DNA of 64,000 bases from positions 9,088,231 through 9,152,230 of the forward strand of contig NC_134033.1 of NCBI RefSeq assembly GCF_964204645.1, written 5' to 3'. A model generated the notes under the pieces. It had not been told where the DNA came from, did not search any database, and saw only the letters and a program-made list of their open reading frames with translations. Shown piece by piece: positions 1 through 12,683 of this stretch. Numbering within the stretch: position 1 is the first letter of the stretch; each line of letters starts with the position of its first letter. This stretch comes from Tubulanus polymorphus. Its lineage: Eukaryota; Nemertea; Palaeonemertea; Tubulaniformes; Tubulanidae. A program made the translations under genes and the position numbers.

Positions 1-1140
1 TATTCCACAGTCTGGGAGCATATGTGGAGAATGTTCTGCCATCATATGAAGACAAGCGGAAAATAGGAACAACCAGTCTCTCCTGATTGGCAGAACATAG
101 AAGTCTGACAGGTACATAGACTTGTAATAATCCGGATAAGTATACGGAAGTCAGGTTATTCAATGCCTTGAACGTTAACAGAACGACTTTATACTGGATT
201 CTTGCAGAAACAGGTAGCCAGTGTAGGTCCTGAAGAACTGGCGTGATATGGTCGAATTTGTGTGACCTAGATACCAAACGTGAAGCTGAATTCTGGAGAA
301 CTTGGAGTTTATGCGTTAAGTCTGCAGATAATCCAATTAACAAACTGTTGCAATAGTCGATGCGAGATAGGACTAGTGCCTGCTCAAGAGATTTAGTTGC
401 TTCAGTACTAAGCTGGCTGCGCACTCTGGCAATGTTGCGTAAATGGAAGTATCCTGTTTTGAGAACATAATTAACATGATGTTTCATGCTAAGTTGTGGG
501 TCGACCAGCACACCGAGATTACGCACTGGGTGAGCAGAGACTGGCACATTCAAAGATTTAATGCTAATAGCACGTATCCTGTCTGCTGTACCTATGAGGA
601 GAATCTCTGTTTTTGTTGGGTTGGCCTTCAGGAAATTCTCACTGTACCACAAATTTATGGCCACTAGGCATGATTCAACTTTGGAGAACTGCAGCTGAAC
701 CGACACTGAATCACGAACAGAGGTAATAAGTCTGTACACCTGATTATCGTCAGCAAATCCAAGGCGGCGCATATCATGTGAATTTATAAGCTCACCAAGA
801 GGCAGAATATACAATAGAAATAACAGAGGCCCTAACACAGACCCCTGAGGCAAGCCATACTTCAACTTCACTGATGACGAGTGAACACCATTTACAACAA
901 CAATCTGACACCGCTCAGTCAGTTATGATCTAAACCACTCAAGTACAAGACCGCTTACACCAAGGTAATTCCTCAAGCGCGATAAGAGTACCTCATGATC
1001 GACCGTATCGAATGCAGCGCTCAAGTTAAGTAAGACGAGTATTGCAACACCACCACTATCAACCATACAATGAATATCATTCTGAAGATGATAAAAACAT
1101 AAGTTTTGTGTATCCAAGTTTATGTGTGCCGTAATATTTG
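1..1140 (-). pseudogene. Truncated LINE reverse transcriptase (CR1/L2-like)
   Basis: Read on the minus strand, this is the C-terminal half of a non-LTR retrotransposon reverse transcriptase. In order it shows 'LNLSAAFDTVDHEVLL' near 1,000-1,045, 'GLPQGSVLGPLLFLLYILP' near 795-855, the catalytic 'FADDNQ' near 745-765 and 'SRIDYCNSLL' near 335-370. The palm block order and the 'LSAAFDTVDH' wording suit the CR1/L2 group. The copy is cut by the window start, so its 3' end is not visible. The reading frame is interrupted by a stop near 923 directly after 'EWFRS', in the middle of a conserved region, so this copy cannot encode an active enzyme. No 5' endonuclease part is present upstream of about 1,140, so it is also 5'-truncated, as is usual for LINE copies. 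Confidence 0.85.
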
Positions 1141-1984
1141 CGAGAATCTTTCTCTAAAGTGTGAAGCTAGTTAACACATAGGCTGGGTGTTCTCGCTCTT
1201 ACGATCCATCATCTTGGGGCCAAATCTTTGGTTTCGGCCCTAAAATTTGTCGCTGCCTTTGTACAGTTCATAGCTACACACAGCCAAGGTATTCGAAAGA
1301 TGGTAAAATTAGCGCGATATTCAACGAAAATGAGTGTTGTATAATAACGCTTCTGAGTGTGCTGCAGGCGATGTGTTCTCAGAATGACGTCATCAACATC
1401 ACTGCGCAAATGCGAGCGTCCTGTTGCTAGGGCATTTGCTATGGGCTTTTGCGAGTTTGGATAAAGATATTTTAATAAATTTTTCACGAGACTACCATAG
1501 ATGCATACGGTGAATGTTTTATACAAAAAAAATTAGATTTAAAATTTTTTTCAAAACCTCTTCATGACCCCTTTAACCTCATTTTTTGGAACTTTCATTA
1601 AATCAATGACTGTAAAAACAATGTGCTTTGGTTGGCGGTACACATACATGACACGATGCCAACACGCTAGTAACACTAGCTCTCTTTTTCCTCTGGAGCT
1701 AAAAATCAATTACTATCTTATTTTTCATACCATCAGGATCATGAATCAAGCAGCGCTTCAACATATGATATATCCCGATCTTCACTGTTCCATATGTGGC
1801 CTGTCGAAGAATTGCAGGAGGTAACCTAAATAACAAAAAACATAAGTTTTAGAGAACAAATCAACCAGGAATTCATCTGTACCGATTTTGATGTGTCATC
1901 TTGGATAAACCACCACCCCGCATTACTGCCTAATGGAATCTATCGATATATTGACTTGGAACTAGTCAAAAAAAGGAGTCTATC
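1141..1984. other. Intergenic, no gene seen
   Basis: No coding region with recognisable composition or motifs was found. Short open frames of 60-105 codons occur on both strands but show no conserved pattern. The sequence is moderately AT-rich host DNA. Confidence 0.5.
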
Positions 1985-2560
1985 AGCTTATATAGCTCTG
2001 CTGTGTGATTTGAAAAAATGGAAGCTGCATACCTAGGGTGCCCCCTTTTGGCCAAATCCAAAAAGGGCTCTGTACTTTGTAGGTATTGGTCCATAGAACA
2101 TTCATACCAAATTTCGACTTGAGCAATTTGAAGAAATAGAAACTCCACCCCCAGGGGTGCCCCCTGGTGGACGAATCAAAAAAATGGCTCTGTAACTTCA
2201 TAGTCCGTGGTCCATAGCACATTCACACCAAATTTGGAATTGATCTGATTAAAACTGTAGGACAAGTAGCGCTTTGAAGAAACAGAAACTCCACCCCAAG
2301 GGGGAAGAATCCAAAAAATGCTCTGTATCTTTATAGGCCTTGGTCCATAGAACATTGATACCAAATTTATCTGATTAAAACTGTAGGACTAGTAGCAATT
2401 ACATTATGAACTCAAACCCCAGGGGCGCCCCCTGGGGGACGAATTCAAAAAATGGCTGGCTCTAACTTTATAGGCCTAGGTCCATAGAACATTCATACCA
2501 AATTTGGAATTGTTCCGATTAAAACTGTAGGACTAGTAGCGGAGCTAATAAAAACCTCTA
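1985..2560. repeat. Degenerate tandem repeat, ~4-5 units
   Basis: The block repeats units of roughly 100-130 bp, each with the phrases 'GGGTGCCCCCTGGTGGACGA', 'AAAAAATGGCTCTGTA', 'GGTCCATAGAACATTCATA' and 'CCAAATTTGGAATTG', followed in several units by 'ATTAAAACTGTAGGAC'. Units start near 2,035, 2,155, 2,280 and 2,425 and differ by substitutions and small indels. The short minus-strand open frames over it are products of the repeat, not genes. Confidence 0.7.
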
Positions 2561-2628
2561 TATACTGCCAAAATTCCAAAACACCAATGTGTGTGGCTTT
2601 GTGGGAGTTGACTGTATATGTATTAGGT

Positions 2629-3361
2629 CACAGGCACTCGCTGATGGTCTTGGGATACAGTTGCTGGGGTTTTTGATAGTGTATCTGTGTTTTGAGTGGT
2701 TATTCTGCAATAAATCCGAGAAAAAATGTCTTGGTACTGGTGATACGTTAAAAAAGATAATGGCCGCTGGCTCCACACACGGCGACCTCACAAAACACTA
2801 AAAAACTTTATTTTTCAATCTAAAATTAAAACTTTTATTTCATATAATACTTACTAGTGATATGACAGTTATATATCCTATTATTCCATCCAATTGTGAG
2901 ACACAATCAATTTGTGAAACGTCTTTAGTAATATATAAGAAAAGGTAGTAGACGAAGTGTGAGCGTATAGGAAAAACTTTACAGGCGTTGAGACGGCAAC
3001 ACTAGGTTAATGTTTTGTAATGCTGTAATGTTTTTCCTATACGCTCACGCTTCGTCAACTACCTTTTCTTTTATATCACTAAAGACGTTTCATAAATCAA
3101 TAGTGTCTCACAAACGGATGGAATAATAGGATATATAACTGTCATATCACTAGTAAGTGTCAAATAAAATAAAAGTTTTGATTTTAGATTGAAAAATGAG
3201 TTTTTTTCAGTATTTCAGGAGCCAGCGGCCATTATCTTTTTAAACGTATCAGTACCAAGACGGATTTTTCTCGGATTTATTGCAGAATAACGAGTGAAAA
3301 CACAAATTCACTATCAAAAACCCCAGCAACTGTATCCCAAGCCCATCGGCGAGTGCCTGTG
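2629..3361. mobile_element. Foldback DNA transposon copy 1, 7-bp TSD
   Basis: This is a long imperfect palindrome of about 733 bp. Its ends are CACAGGCACTCGC and the inverse GCGAGTGCCTGTG, and the arms (about 2,629-2,985 and 3,020-3,361) pair over most of their length, for example 'GATATGACAGTTATATATCC' with its inverse near 3,125-3,150. It is flanked by ATTAGGT on both sides (2,622-2,628 and 3,362-3,368), a 7-bp target-site duplication. No transposase is encoded, so it is non-autonomous. A second copy with its own 7-bp duplication lies at 10,031-10,616. Confidence 0.85.
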
Positions 3362-3368
3362 ATTAGGT

Positions 3369-4560
3369 TCACACATTTGCGGCCAATTGTTATTCTAAAA
3401 CGCAAATTGATCATAAGTTCTCATACAGGGTAGCCACTTTCCTCCCATTTTACAAATCAAAAATGAGTTTTCCGGATTTTATCACTTGAACAAACAAAAT
3501 GAATCAGAGAAATACCGAATGAATTCCGAGTGAATCAGAGAAATTTCTAGATCTAAAATGTTACAATTCATTCATATTGATTGAACCATGGACTGATATA
3601 GAAACACATCAATAGCATCATCCAAATTCCCTTGCAATATGTAGCATCTTATTCTATTCTGCAGTATGTTTTGGGCCCAGTTTCGCAAAGTATAATAAAC
3701 TTTGATTATAATTAAAACTTAAATCATAATTAAATATTTTCTAAATAATGATTAGTTAATAACGATTAAAATTTAGTTGCACGAAAGGGTTTAATTACAA
3801 AATTTTACCAGTGACTGTACCACGTAGTGTAGCTGTGGTATGAAAGTCACCAGTGACCCTGTATGACGTAAAGAACTGCTGGTTAATCTTTGTGAAGGTG
3901 AGTGATAAACACCACCAACTGAAATAGCTTGGAACATATTGACAATATATTAAAGAATATTTTAAGAGCCTTTTATGAAGTTTCCCAGACATTCCTAAAC
4001 AAACTAAAAAAATTCATAAAACTAAGGACTTATCTTGTTCTGGATAATTAGTGTTCTAATTTCCAGGAATTTAAGGACACTTGTAAACTCTGCGATCACC
4101 ATTCAACCCAATATGATACTAAGTGATGTGAACTATTCCTTTAGCGCAGATAACCTAATTTATTGGATCTTTCATGAACTCAGTAACTGCTAAATTGTTG
4201 TGCTTTGGTTCACAGTAAACCCTACGAAATGATACTTAAAACTCCTACAGAGCTAATGAAATGTGACCCTGGTGAAGTGGCTACATACCCTGAATATAAA
4301 GATCGAACTCCTTCATCACATGAGATTCGTAGTAAAGCATGGAACATTCCACGATAACGAACCACAGATGTTACCCCAGTAGTCTGCCCTTGGAGCTGTA
4401 AACGTGTTTTCGTCAGATCAATCGGAAAAGTTGCTGTAAAAAATGCGATATGAACCTAAACTTAGAACCATAGAACTGACAATTAATACGAAGCCGACAG
4501 CTACTTCAACATTGTTTGAAAAACTTCATGTTGCAATATTGAAATATTCCAAGATAATTA
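3369..4560. other. Intergenic with possible Harbinger-like end
   Basis: No gene is visible. Around 3,671-3,790 an AT-rich palindromic stretch begins GGGCCCAGTTTCGCAAAG and continues with alternating ATTAAA/TTTAAT words. It resembles the start of the Harbinger-like element at 22,988 (GGGCCGGTTGCTCAAAGG) and may be the end of a short related element. The rest is unassigned. Confidence 0.4.
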
Positions 4561-5393
4561 ACAACTAGGGACACCATGGACACCATGCCCACTTGTAACT
4601 GGTTTCAAATGCTCAACAATTGATTGTGATAACAAACTAGGCCTATGCCTAGGTACCAATATAATATGGAAATACTAAGTTATTCGACAATTGAACGCCC
4701 CCTGGTGACCATATGCAAAACCAAATGACATCGAAACTCACCACAATCATAGAACATGTCATGAGCTACAACTTTGCAACTGATTGTGGTAACAAAATGT
4801 GCGTAGGTATCAAATGTTGGAAAACATTTTTCCACCTACGAATGAATACTAATGACACCAAGATGGCCGCCAATTGCGTGATAAATGGCAGATCAAAAAT
4901 ACCTGTCTCAGGTATTAAATATACCATTCCAAAGGATACCCATCACTAATTACAATGAAAAATGGCAACCTAGTAGGGAGCTACAGGACTCGGAATTTTG
5001 GGTACAAAAAAGATCATAGGACAGCTATCATAAGTCCAATCGACCAAATTTTTCTTATGCTGATGGGCCCTTGGGGGATTCAAATATATATGATAGATCA
5101 AGGTAATTGATCAAAGCATCTTCAGAATTTCCATCAAAAACTTCAAAAATGTGCAAAATGTGCTGATTTTGAGAAACGACAATGGCTGCCACTCAGCCAT
5201 CTTGATTCTGACAGGGCCAGTTTTTGACGTGTCTAGGGTAGATACATGTGTAACCCAAATATCAAGACATTACACTGAAGCGTCTTTAAAACTTCCCAAA
5301 ATAACTGGATTCCGTCCACGGATGGACGGACGGACGACGGACGAAGTGAACGCAATAGCCTGCTGGGACTCAAGTCCCAAGTGGGCTAAAAAG
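4561..5393 (+). repeat. Interspersed repeat family A, copy 1
   Basis: This copy shares with 8,512-9,613 the opening 'GGACACCATGCCC', one ~155-bp unit starting 'CGCCCCCTGGTGACCATA', the internal 'ATGGGCCCTTGGGGGATTCA', a GGACGGACGG-rich stretch and the closing 'GGGACTCAAGTCCCAAGTGG' followed by GCTAAAAAG. Both copies run in the same direction. The 119-codon open frame at 5,151-5,510 lies inside the repeat and extends past it, and has no protein-like conservation beyond the repeat. Confidence 0.75.
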
Positions 5394-7447
5394 TATTCAT
5401 TGAGTGACCATGAGAATTATAGGCCTAGAATTTTGGCATTAAATAATTTTGCCTATTCAGAACATGTGAATTCATTACATGATACGTCAAATCTAAGAAG
5501 ATTTCACTAATGAATTAAATGCGCAGTTGCTAAATTACATATCTAAAAAAAATTATGAAAAGTTATTAAGTAAATGCACGTCAGTTACTTCAGTTGATAA
5601 GACAAATTTAAGAAGATTTCAAATTTATAATACAAATAATTAAATCAAAGTAGAACCATTATTTGTTATCAAATGTTAAAATTGTAATTAAATGTTTTAC
5701 CAAGTTTGTTTTCTGGTGTTATCATGATATGAAATTAACTACATTACCAAGTTAGTAATCATAGACTGGGAAATCTTTTCCCTGGGATATTTTTTCGGGG
5801 ACATATTTTCCAGGACATTATGGCTATGCCTAATATCCAATTTTTTTTCCTTAACTTACCGAATTCAGCAACGCATGAGGCAAAACCTCCAAATACAAAT
5901 GGCCTCCAATCTTTCCAATTTTTGGGACCTTTTTTTTTCATCACACTCAAGAAGGATAATTCACAGAGGAGGCAATGAAATGGGTAGGCGTATCTGCAAA
6001 ATAATTCAGAAGCGATGAATCCAAGGAATATACAAACTTCATGCCAGAGCCACAGGAACTCCTACTCTGAACAGATTCCTATCGTTCATTAAAATCAGAA
6101 ATTTGAAGTTGAATTTTATTTTGCCGTATTTCTGTTAAATTTCCTTTCCAAAACTGAAATACATTCATTTCGAGATTAAACTGGGATTGGAACTAAATAC
6201 AATTTGTTGTGACATACTGGATTTTTGGGGTCCCTTTGATGTGTTTCAATGCCTTTTAGGGTTGAAACGTTACCAATGGCTGCATTTTTGTATCTCAGTA
6301 ATCCTGAAGATGACCTTTAGGTTATAGTCAAAATGTTGAATCAATACACTACTAGCTCAGAGAAAATTGAGAAAAGGTATTCAAATTCAAATAGTTTTTG
6401 CAGTTCATCAAGTAAGGTACAGTCAAACAGAAAATGGGATTCGTCCTCTAAAGTATTACAAGCAGTGCATATTCATAAGGTTAGAAAATGTGTTCACAGG
6501 TAAAATATAGGACATGACCCTAAATTCAAATCAACTAGTGACAAGTCATCATCAAGTTTTATAATTATTCTCATACTGGCTAAAATTGGTCAGACCCTAT
6601 AGGCCTATAACACATTTTGTATTTATGGCGGACACGAAAGTGAAGGTGCTGGTCACGGAATATATGTTGTGTTCATTATGAAAAAGATTTGCTGTTTGTC
6701 ATAAATTGCTGCGTCCAAATGCAGGATAAACCACAATCATCAAAAGTTTTCTTTATATAGGCCTATGATAGCCAAGGGCTCTTAAATTTATCCCTTAAAT
6801 TTAAACAAATTGAAAGACATTTTATATAGTATTGCATTAAGTTTGGTTTGCTTAAATCCAGATACTGATTTTACCCAAAAGTTAATCATCCTGCGTCTAA
6901 CATCTATATATAGGCATAAAGGATAACGTCCTCTGATAATACTGTTAAATTGCGAGAATATTTCGTCACTTTCATTAAAATTTTACAGAAGAAACAATGA
7001 ATATTTTCTAATAAATCAATATGTTCATATCCCCAGATCTCACTACATGCCTATAGGAGCAACACACATATCAAATAAATTAAACATAATAGGCCTATCT
7101 ATCGGGAGTTTGAAACGTCTGCCTTTTTGGACAATTGAAAAGATAGCTCTCATTGCTTTATCGTAAAAGTACTTTCTTGCCTCAGCAAAGTTACCATTCC
7201 AATTAAATTTTACTCCGTAATAAACATAATCTTCAACTAGGCCTACCTCTAACTTTTGATCGTCAAACATAAATTTCGAAATCGGTTTATCCGGGCTTCA
7301 CTTCATGCAAAAACTAGTAGGCCTATCTCATATGCTCTCCTCTATATATAGGCCTACTAAAATATACCACTTGTACTCAAATGAATTCAATAATTTCCAT
7401 GTTTGACTTTGAAAATGTGTTCTATATTAATATTCTTGCAGCGCGTT
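5394..7447. other. Intergenic, no gene seen
   Basis: This is AT-rich host sequence with frequent TAGGCCTA words (for example near 6,600, 6,760, 7,090, 7,240, 7,320 and 7,350). Only short open frames with no recognisable domains occur. Confidence 0.5.
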
Positions 7448-7682
7448 CGATAACCTTCTCCGAGTAAGTCTGGATATACCCAGGGATCACCCGAGTGCGT
7501 ACGATTTATCCGTCATGTGTCAGTGATAGTTTGGGCTTCCCCGGGGAAGTAACCTGCTCCGGGAGTCGCTCACTTTAAACATCCCTGGGGAAGCCCAAAC
7601 TATCAAGTGACGGATAAATCAAATGGGTCCGGGTGATCACCGGGTAGCGGGTAGACCCTGGCTTACTCGGAAAAGATAATCG
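7448..7682. repeat. Foldback element, 235 bp
   Basis: The ends 'CGATAACCTTCTCCGAGTAA' and the inverse of 'TTACTCGGAAAAGATAATCG' pair. An inner inverted pair, 'GATAGTTTGGGCTTCCCCGG' near 7,527 and its inverse near 7,585-7,604, forms the core. GC content is higher than the surroundings. It has no coding capacity, and no clear target duplication was found. Confidence 0.7.
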
Positions 7683-8511
7683 AGTAGGCCTACACTATTG
7701 ATGATTTACATGGGAACCGGAGAATTAATTGATTTAATTTGAATTTAATTTATTGCCACAATCAGGATTTTCAATGAGCTTACGGACTCAATTGATAAAA
7801 TGTAGAAATTCAATATGTCAATAGATATATCAAATTTTTTTGATAGATCTTAAGACAACAGCTTGGTACTATACTAGGTTAGGGTAAGTAGGCCCCATTT
7901 CAGGACTTGGGATAGGTTATATATTATAGGTTATATATTGATTAGGCCCTATAAAAAGCTTACCACCAACGATTAGGTAACTAACTAAATTGGAATTAGA
8001 GCTACTGTCTGTCACACCTGCTCTCCGTGCGACGTTTTGGTCCGTAATTTTGTTAATAATCAATTGATCTGTGAATACTATCTATCAATTTGGGCGCTAT
8101 TGCACTTTCATATCCCCCTCCCAAAAATTCTTATTTCTGTATAGGCCTATTATTAATCAGGGAGGTCTGTAGAGTCAAAATAAATTACTTTTGACCAAAA
8201 AAAAATTTTTTCCCACGTCAAAATTCTGATAATTGGGGGCCGATTTCCTCGAATCAAACCGTCGAGTCAGCCATCGTTTTTGGGCATATAACTTTCCTTC
8301 ATCAGAACATCTTTAAATCAATAGCTACACATGAAAATGATGCAAATGTACGTCATTTTCAGAGATGGTTATGTTTGAAAACATGGTTTTGGAAACTTTT
8401 AATATCATGACATTTCAGTGGAGGGTTAGAAACTTTGATTGACATCCAATATAGAGCCGTTGACGTCGCGAATCGGCAAATTTACCCAAAATATCAAAAT
8501 TTTAATATAGA

Positions 8512-9613
8512 ACTAGGGGTCCAGGGACACCATGCCCAATGCTCAACAATCCAACAATTTCAATATTCAACGCCCCCTGGTGACCATACAAAAACCAATG
8601 ACCTTGAACCTCACCAGAATCATAGAACATGTCAGCAGCTACAATTTTGTAATTGATTGTGATAACAAAATATGTCTCGTTTTTACAATTTAACATGGAA
8701 ATACTAAGTATTCTACTATTCAACGCCCCCTGGTGACCATATTCAAAACCCAATGACCTTAAAACTCACCATTATCATAGAACATGTCATAAACTACAAC
8801 TTTGCAATTGATCATGGTAACAGAATATGCCTAGATACCAATCTAATAAGGAAATACTAAGTTATTCTACTATTCACCGCCCCCAGGTGACCATATAGAA
8901 TAACTAATGTCCTTAAAACTCACCACAATCATAGATGATGTCATGAGCTACAACTTTGCAATCAATTGTGGTAACAAAATATGCTTAGGTATCAATATAA
9001 TGTGGAAAAACTTTGTCCCATCCACCAATGAGTTCTGATGATACCAAGATGGCTGCCAATTGCGTCACAATTGACCGATCAAAAATACCTGGCTCAGGTA
9101 TAAAACAACCCTTTCGAAAGAATACCCTTCACAAATTGCAATGAGAAATGGCAAACTAGTAGGAAGCTACAGGACTCAGAATTTGGGCCAAAATTGACAT
9201 TTTTGGGCATTAAAAAGGTCATAGGACGGCCATCTTGAGTCCGACTTACCCAATTTTTCTTATGGTGATGGGCCCTTGGGGGATTCAAATAGCCTACATA
9301 TGAAAGATCAAGGTAAGTGATTTAAGCGTCTTCAAAATTTCCCTCAAAAAGTTCAAAAAGTGTAAAAAGTGCTGATTTTGACGAACAACAATGGCTGCCA
9401 GTCGGCCATCTTGATTCTGACAGGGCCAGTTTTTGGGTTGAAGTTGTGTCTAGGGTAGATACATGTAATAAACCAAATATCAAGACATTACCTTGAAGCA
9501 TCGTCAAGCTTCCCAAAATAACTGGATTCCGTCTACGGACGGACGAACGCTCGAACGGACGAAAAGTGAAGGCAATAGCCCGCTGGGACTATAGTCCCAA
9601 GTGGGGTAAAAAG
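8512..9613 (+). repeat. Interspersed repeat family A, copy 2
   Basis: Same family as 4,561-5,393, but the ~155-bp unit beginning 'CAACGCCCCCTGGTGACC' is present three times in tandem (starts near 8,569, 8,721 and 8,876) instead of once. It ends with 'GGGACTATAGTCCCAAGTGG' and GGTAAAAAG. Short open frames within it are by-products. Confidence 0.75.
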
Positions 9614-10030
9614 TAAGTTTTTTGGTCAAAAGTTACTCATTCAGAATCCCTAAACCTCCCTGTTAGCCTAATAAATATGTAGAAATTAAAATTTTTGGGA
9701 GGGGGATACGAAAGTGCAATAGCGCCTCAATTTGTTCGGTAAGATATTTGCATTCAGAAATGAATTATGAATTGGCATAAATTAGTGTGTGTTTTCATCT
9801 ATCGGCGATTGTTTACCTAGCACACGCTCGCTTAATGCTGAAAAACAGCTTATGCGGCCCGTCATATGGCGCCACCCACTGATTTGTTACGCTAATGAGG
9901 TGATGACGTGAGTGTAACGTTTCCGAGTGTCCGCGGATCGGATTTTTAAGCATTACGCGAGCGTATGCCAAGTGAACTATCGCTCATAAATGAAAACAAC
10001 AACTTCAGCAAAAATTGATGTTTATTTCTG

Positions 10031-10616
10031 CACAGGCACTCGCCGATGGGCTTGGGATAGGTACAGTTGCTGGGGTTTTTGATAGTGTATCTATGTTTTG
10101 AGTGGTTATTCTGGAATAAATCCGAGAAAAAATGTCTTGGTACTGATGATACGTTTAAAAAGATAATGGCTGCTGGCTCCACGCACGGCGACCTCACAAA
10201 ACACTAACAAACTTCGTTTTTCAATCTAAAATTAAAACTTTTATTTTATATGATACTTACTAGTGATAGGACAGTTAGGCCCTAGGTCTATAGCCTATAT
10301 CATTTATATTACTAAAGACGTTTCATAAATCAATAGTGTCTCACAAATGGATGGAATAATAGGATATATAACTGTCATATCACTAGTAAGTGTCATATAA
10401 AATAAAAGTTTTGACTTTAGATTGAAAAACGAAGTTTGTTCAGTAGGCCTATTTTGTGAGGTCGCCGTGTGTGGAGCCAGCGGCCATTATCTTTTTAAAC
10501 GTATCAGTACCAAGACGGATTTTTCTCGGATTTATTGCAGAATAACGAGTGAAAACATAAATACACTATCAAAAACCCCAGCAACTGTATCCCAAGCCCA
10601 TCTGCGGGTGCCTGTG
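10031..10616. mobile_element. Foldback DNA transposon copy 2, 7-bp TSD
   Basis: Same family as 2,629-3,361 but shorter, because part of the centre is missing. Ends are CACAGGCACTCGC and GCGGGTGCCTGTG. The flanks carry ATTTCTG at 10,024-10,030 and 10,617-10,623, a 7-bp target duplication. Two independent copies with 7-bp duplications make the element length and ends secure. Confidence 0.85.
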
Positions 10617-10914
10617 ATTTCTGAATGCAAATTCCTCACTGAACCAATTTTGATGCATAATAAAAGGTAGATTAACTGATTATTAACGAAATTACGGACC
10701 AAAACGTCGCACAGAGAGCAGGTGTGACAGACAGTAGGCCCGCCACTAGGCTTCAAAAGAAAAGGTGGTTGTGAGTGATACAATATATAGTCACCAAGTC
10801 GCACTCCTCCAAAAATAAGCAACAGCAACTTGCAAGGGACAATAAAAATATATTGAATTGAATCACTCAGTCAGACTTGGGCTTAGTTAGTTACCTAATC
10901 GTTGGTGGTAAGCT

Positions 10915-12683
10915 AATTTTTATTATCGAATGGGCTTATACCAATTCAATTGTGGTTTGTGTAAATATCCGATCGTGAAACTAAACCAAAAGACAGGTTA
11001 CTGACTAATTCTGGGCTCTTCTTACCTATTTTTCGGTCTTTGAGTTTCTAATAAATGATCTGATCGTTGACTCCGCAGACAGTTCGATCACGAGTAAAAT
11101 CGTGGGTTGGTGTACACTTGACCAACGAGGGCCTGATAAAAGCTCCTTACCAAGAAGGGCCCAAAAAGGAGATGGACGTCGGTAAGGGATATTTCGGAAT
11201 GGCATAGGAGTATGTTGTTTCGTCAGACAGGATTTTAGAAATTTTCATTTTCAACGTTGTTAAAAAATGGCGGAAAGTTCAACTGTAGACTGGGGTCTGA
11301 TTATTTCTTCTTCTTCTTCCGATATCTGTCAACATCAACTGGTTGATGAAACACAGTGTATGGGTGTGCGCAAATAAATATATACAGACATTACTAATAA
11401 ATTTAGTATTAATATTAGTATTATTTCACATGGCTTAGGATAGACTGGTTGCCGGTCTCTACCTTCAGTTAGACCGCGAATGCAGGTGGCGCAGAATTGG
11501 ACAGGCGACCAGTCTAGGCTCAGGAGGGACCTGAGCATGAGAACCCGATATTTTTCGAGAAAAAAAAAATGTTCGAAATTAAGTTCGCAAAATCTAGCGA
11601 TTTGAAATTAATTAAGTTAGCATGCAAAGAAATTAAATCAAACTTAGGAAATTCCAAAGAAGCATGTGCTTCGTTGCAACGAAAATTGGGACCTCAAAAA
11701 CATCGGAGAGTGCGAGTCAGTGAAGGGTCATTCTTCAATAAATGAACGAGCGATATCCTGTCTCCGGTGTGTTGTGGCCATAGGATCCGCAAAAATAAAT
11801 ATTTTTAATTTTTTCCTTTAGATCAATGTTCTAGGAGATATTCTATTTTACCCAATATCAAAAGAAAATGTTTATATTTAGCAACCACAGAAAAAATATT
11901 TTGTCAAAAGTTCAACAACCCCCATTTTCTTCATGTACATGTCGAATGCTGTATTTAGGCCTGTAGGCCTACTGTACGTGTATTACCACGAACCGTTGGG
12001 AATGGTATTTCAAATTGGTTTGCATTGTAAATGCGTGTATTTCACAAAAATACTTTATCAGCGTCACGTTTGTCATCATGAGTCATGCTGTAATGACTTT
12101 GATGTATGTCTCTTAGAGTAATCATAAATAGATATATTTCTATGTTGCAAATAGAGAAACAGTATTGCTATCAATTGAAACAAAAATTATTGAAAAGTAT
12201 CAAAGATCGAATGCAGTAAAACTAATGTACCGTAATTTCAGATTTCCCGGGATAAAAATCATAAGTTTTATCTTACGTAGAATCAGTTGAAATCATAAAC
12301 GTCTTTGATTTTGTCATGATAATTCCTGAAAAGTCTAAAGATATTGTAGTAGTGAGAGTTTTAAGATGTGTTTGATACATTTCATATTAATAGCTTGTGA
12401 ATCCAAAAGTAAGTGCGTGACGCTGACGAAATTTCAATGACGTCATACATTCGAGACGTCGTATCTACGTATAAACTATAGGTAATGATTGTGTCACTGC
12501 CAATACTGTTTTTCTGATAGGTATTTATTGGAAATATCTATGCATCACAAAATCCAGAAACAGGAATCATTTTTTTCAAAGCTTTTTCATGTCTGAAATC
12601 GTTCAATTACCGAAGAATGACCCTAACGCTACCAACTGAAACACGAAGCCGAAATTGCTTTGCTTCTGTTAAACTACTTATAG
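10915..12683. other. Intergenic; scattered repeat words
   Basis: No gene is visible. Near 11,440-11,520 lies a pair of related words around 'GACTGGTTGCCGGTCTCTAC' and 'GCGACCAGTCTAGGCTC'. The same wording recurs near 13,345, 20,530, 22,085 and 63,095, so it is probably a short dispersed element. A CTT/TTC-rich run occurs at 11,306-11,322. Confidence 0.45.

Larger units (their letters stand above)
7957..10914. mobile_element. Composite foldback element with nested insertions
   Basis: Three successive segments on the left reappear inverted on the right: AGCTTACCACCAACGATTAG at 7,957 with its inverse ending at 10,914; CTGTCTGTCACACCTGCTCT near 8,004 with its inverse near 10,716-10,735; and GGCGCTATTGCACTTTC near 8,093 with its inverse near 9,710-9,730. 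Between the arms sits a copy of repeat family A (8,512-9,613), and the right arm is split by a second foldback element (10,031-10,616). No transposase is seen. Outer boundaries are inferred only from the end of pairing. Confidence 0.65.

Noticed and set aside
5151-5510. 119-codon frame as a host gene
   Set aside because: Most of it lies in interspersed repeat A. The second copy has stops at corresponding places and no domain is visible.
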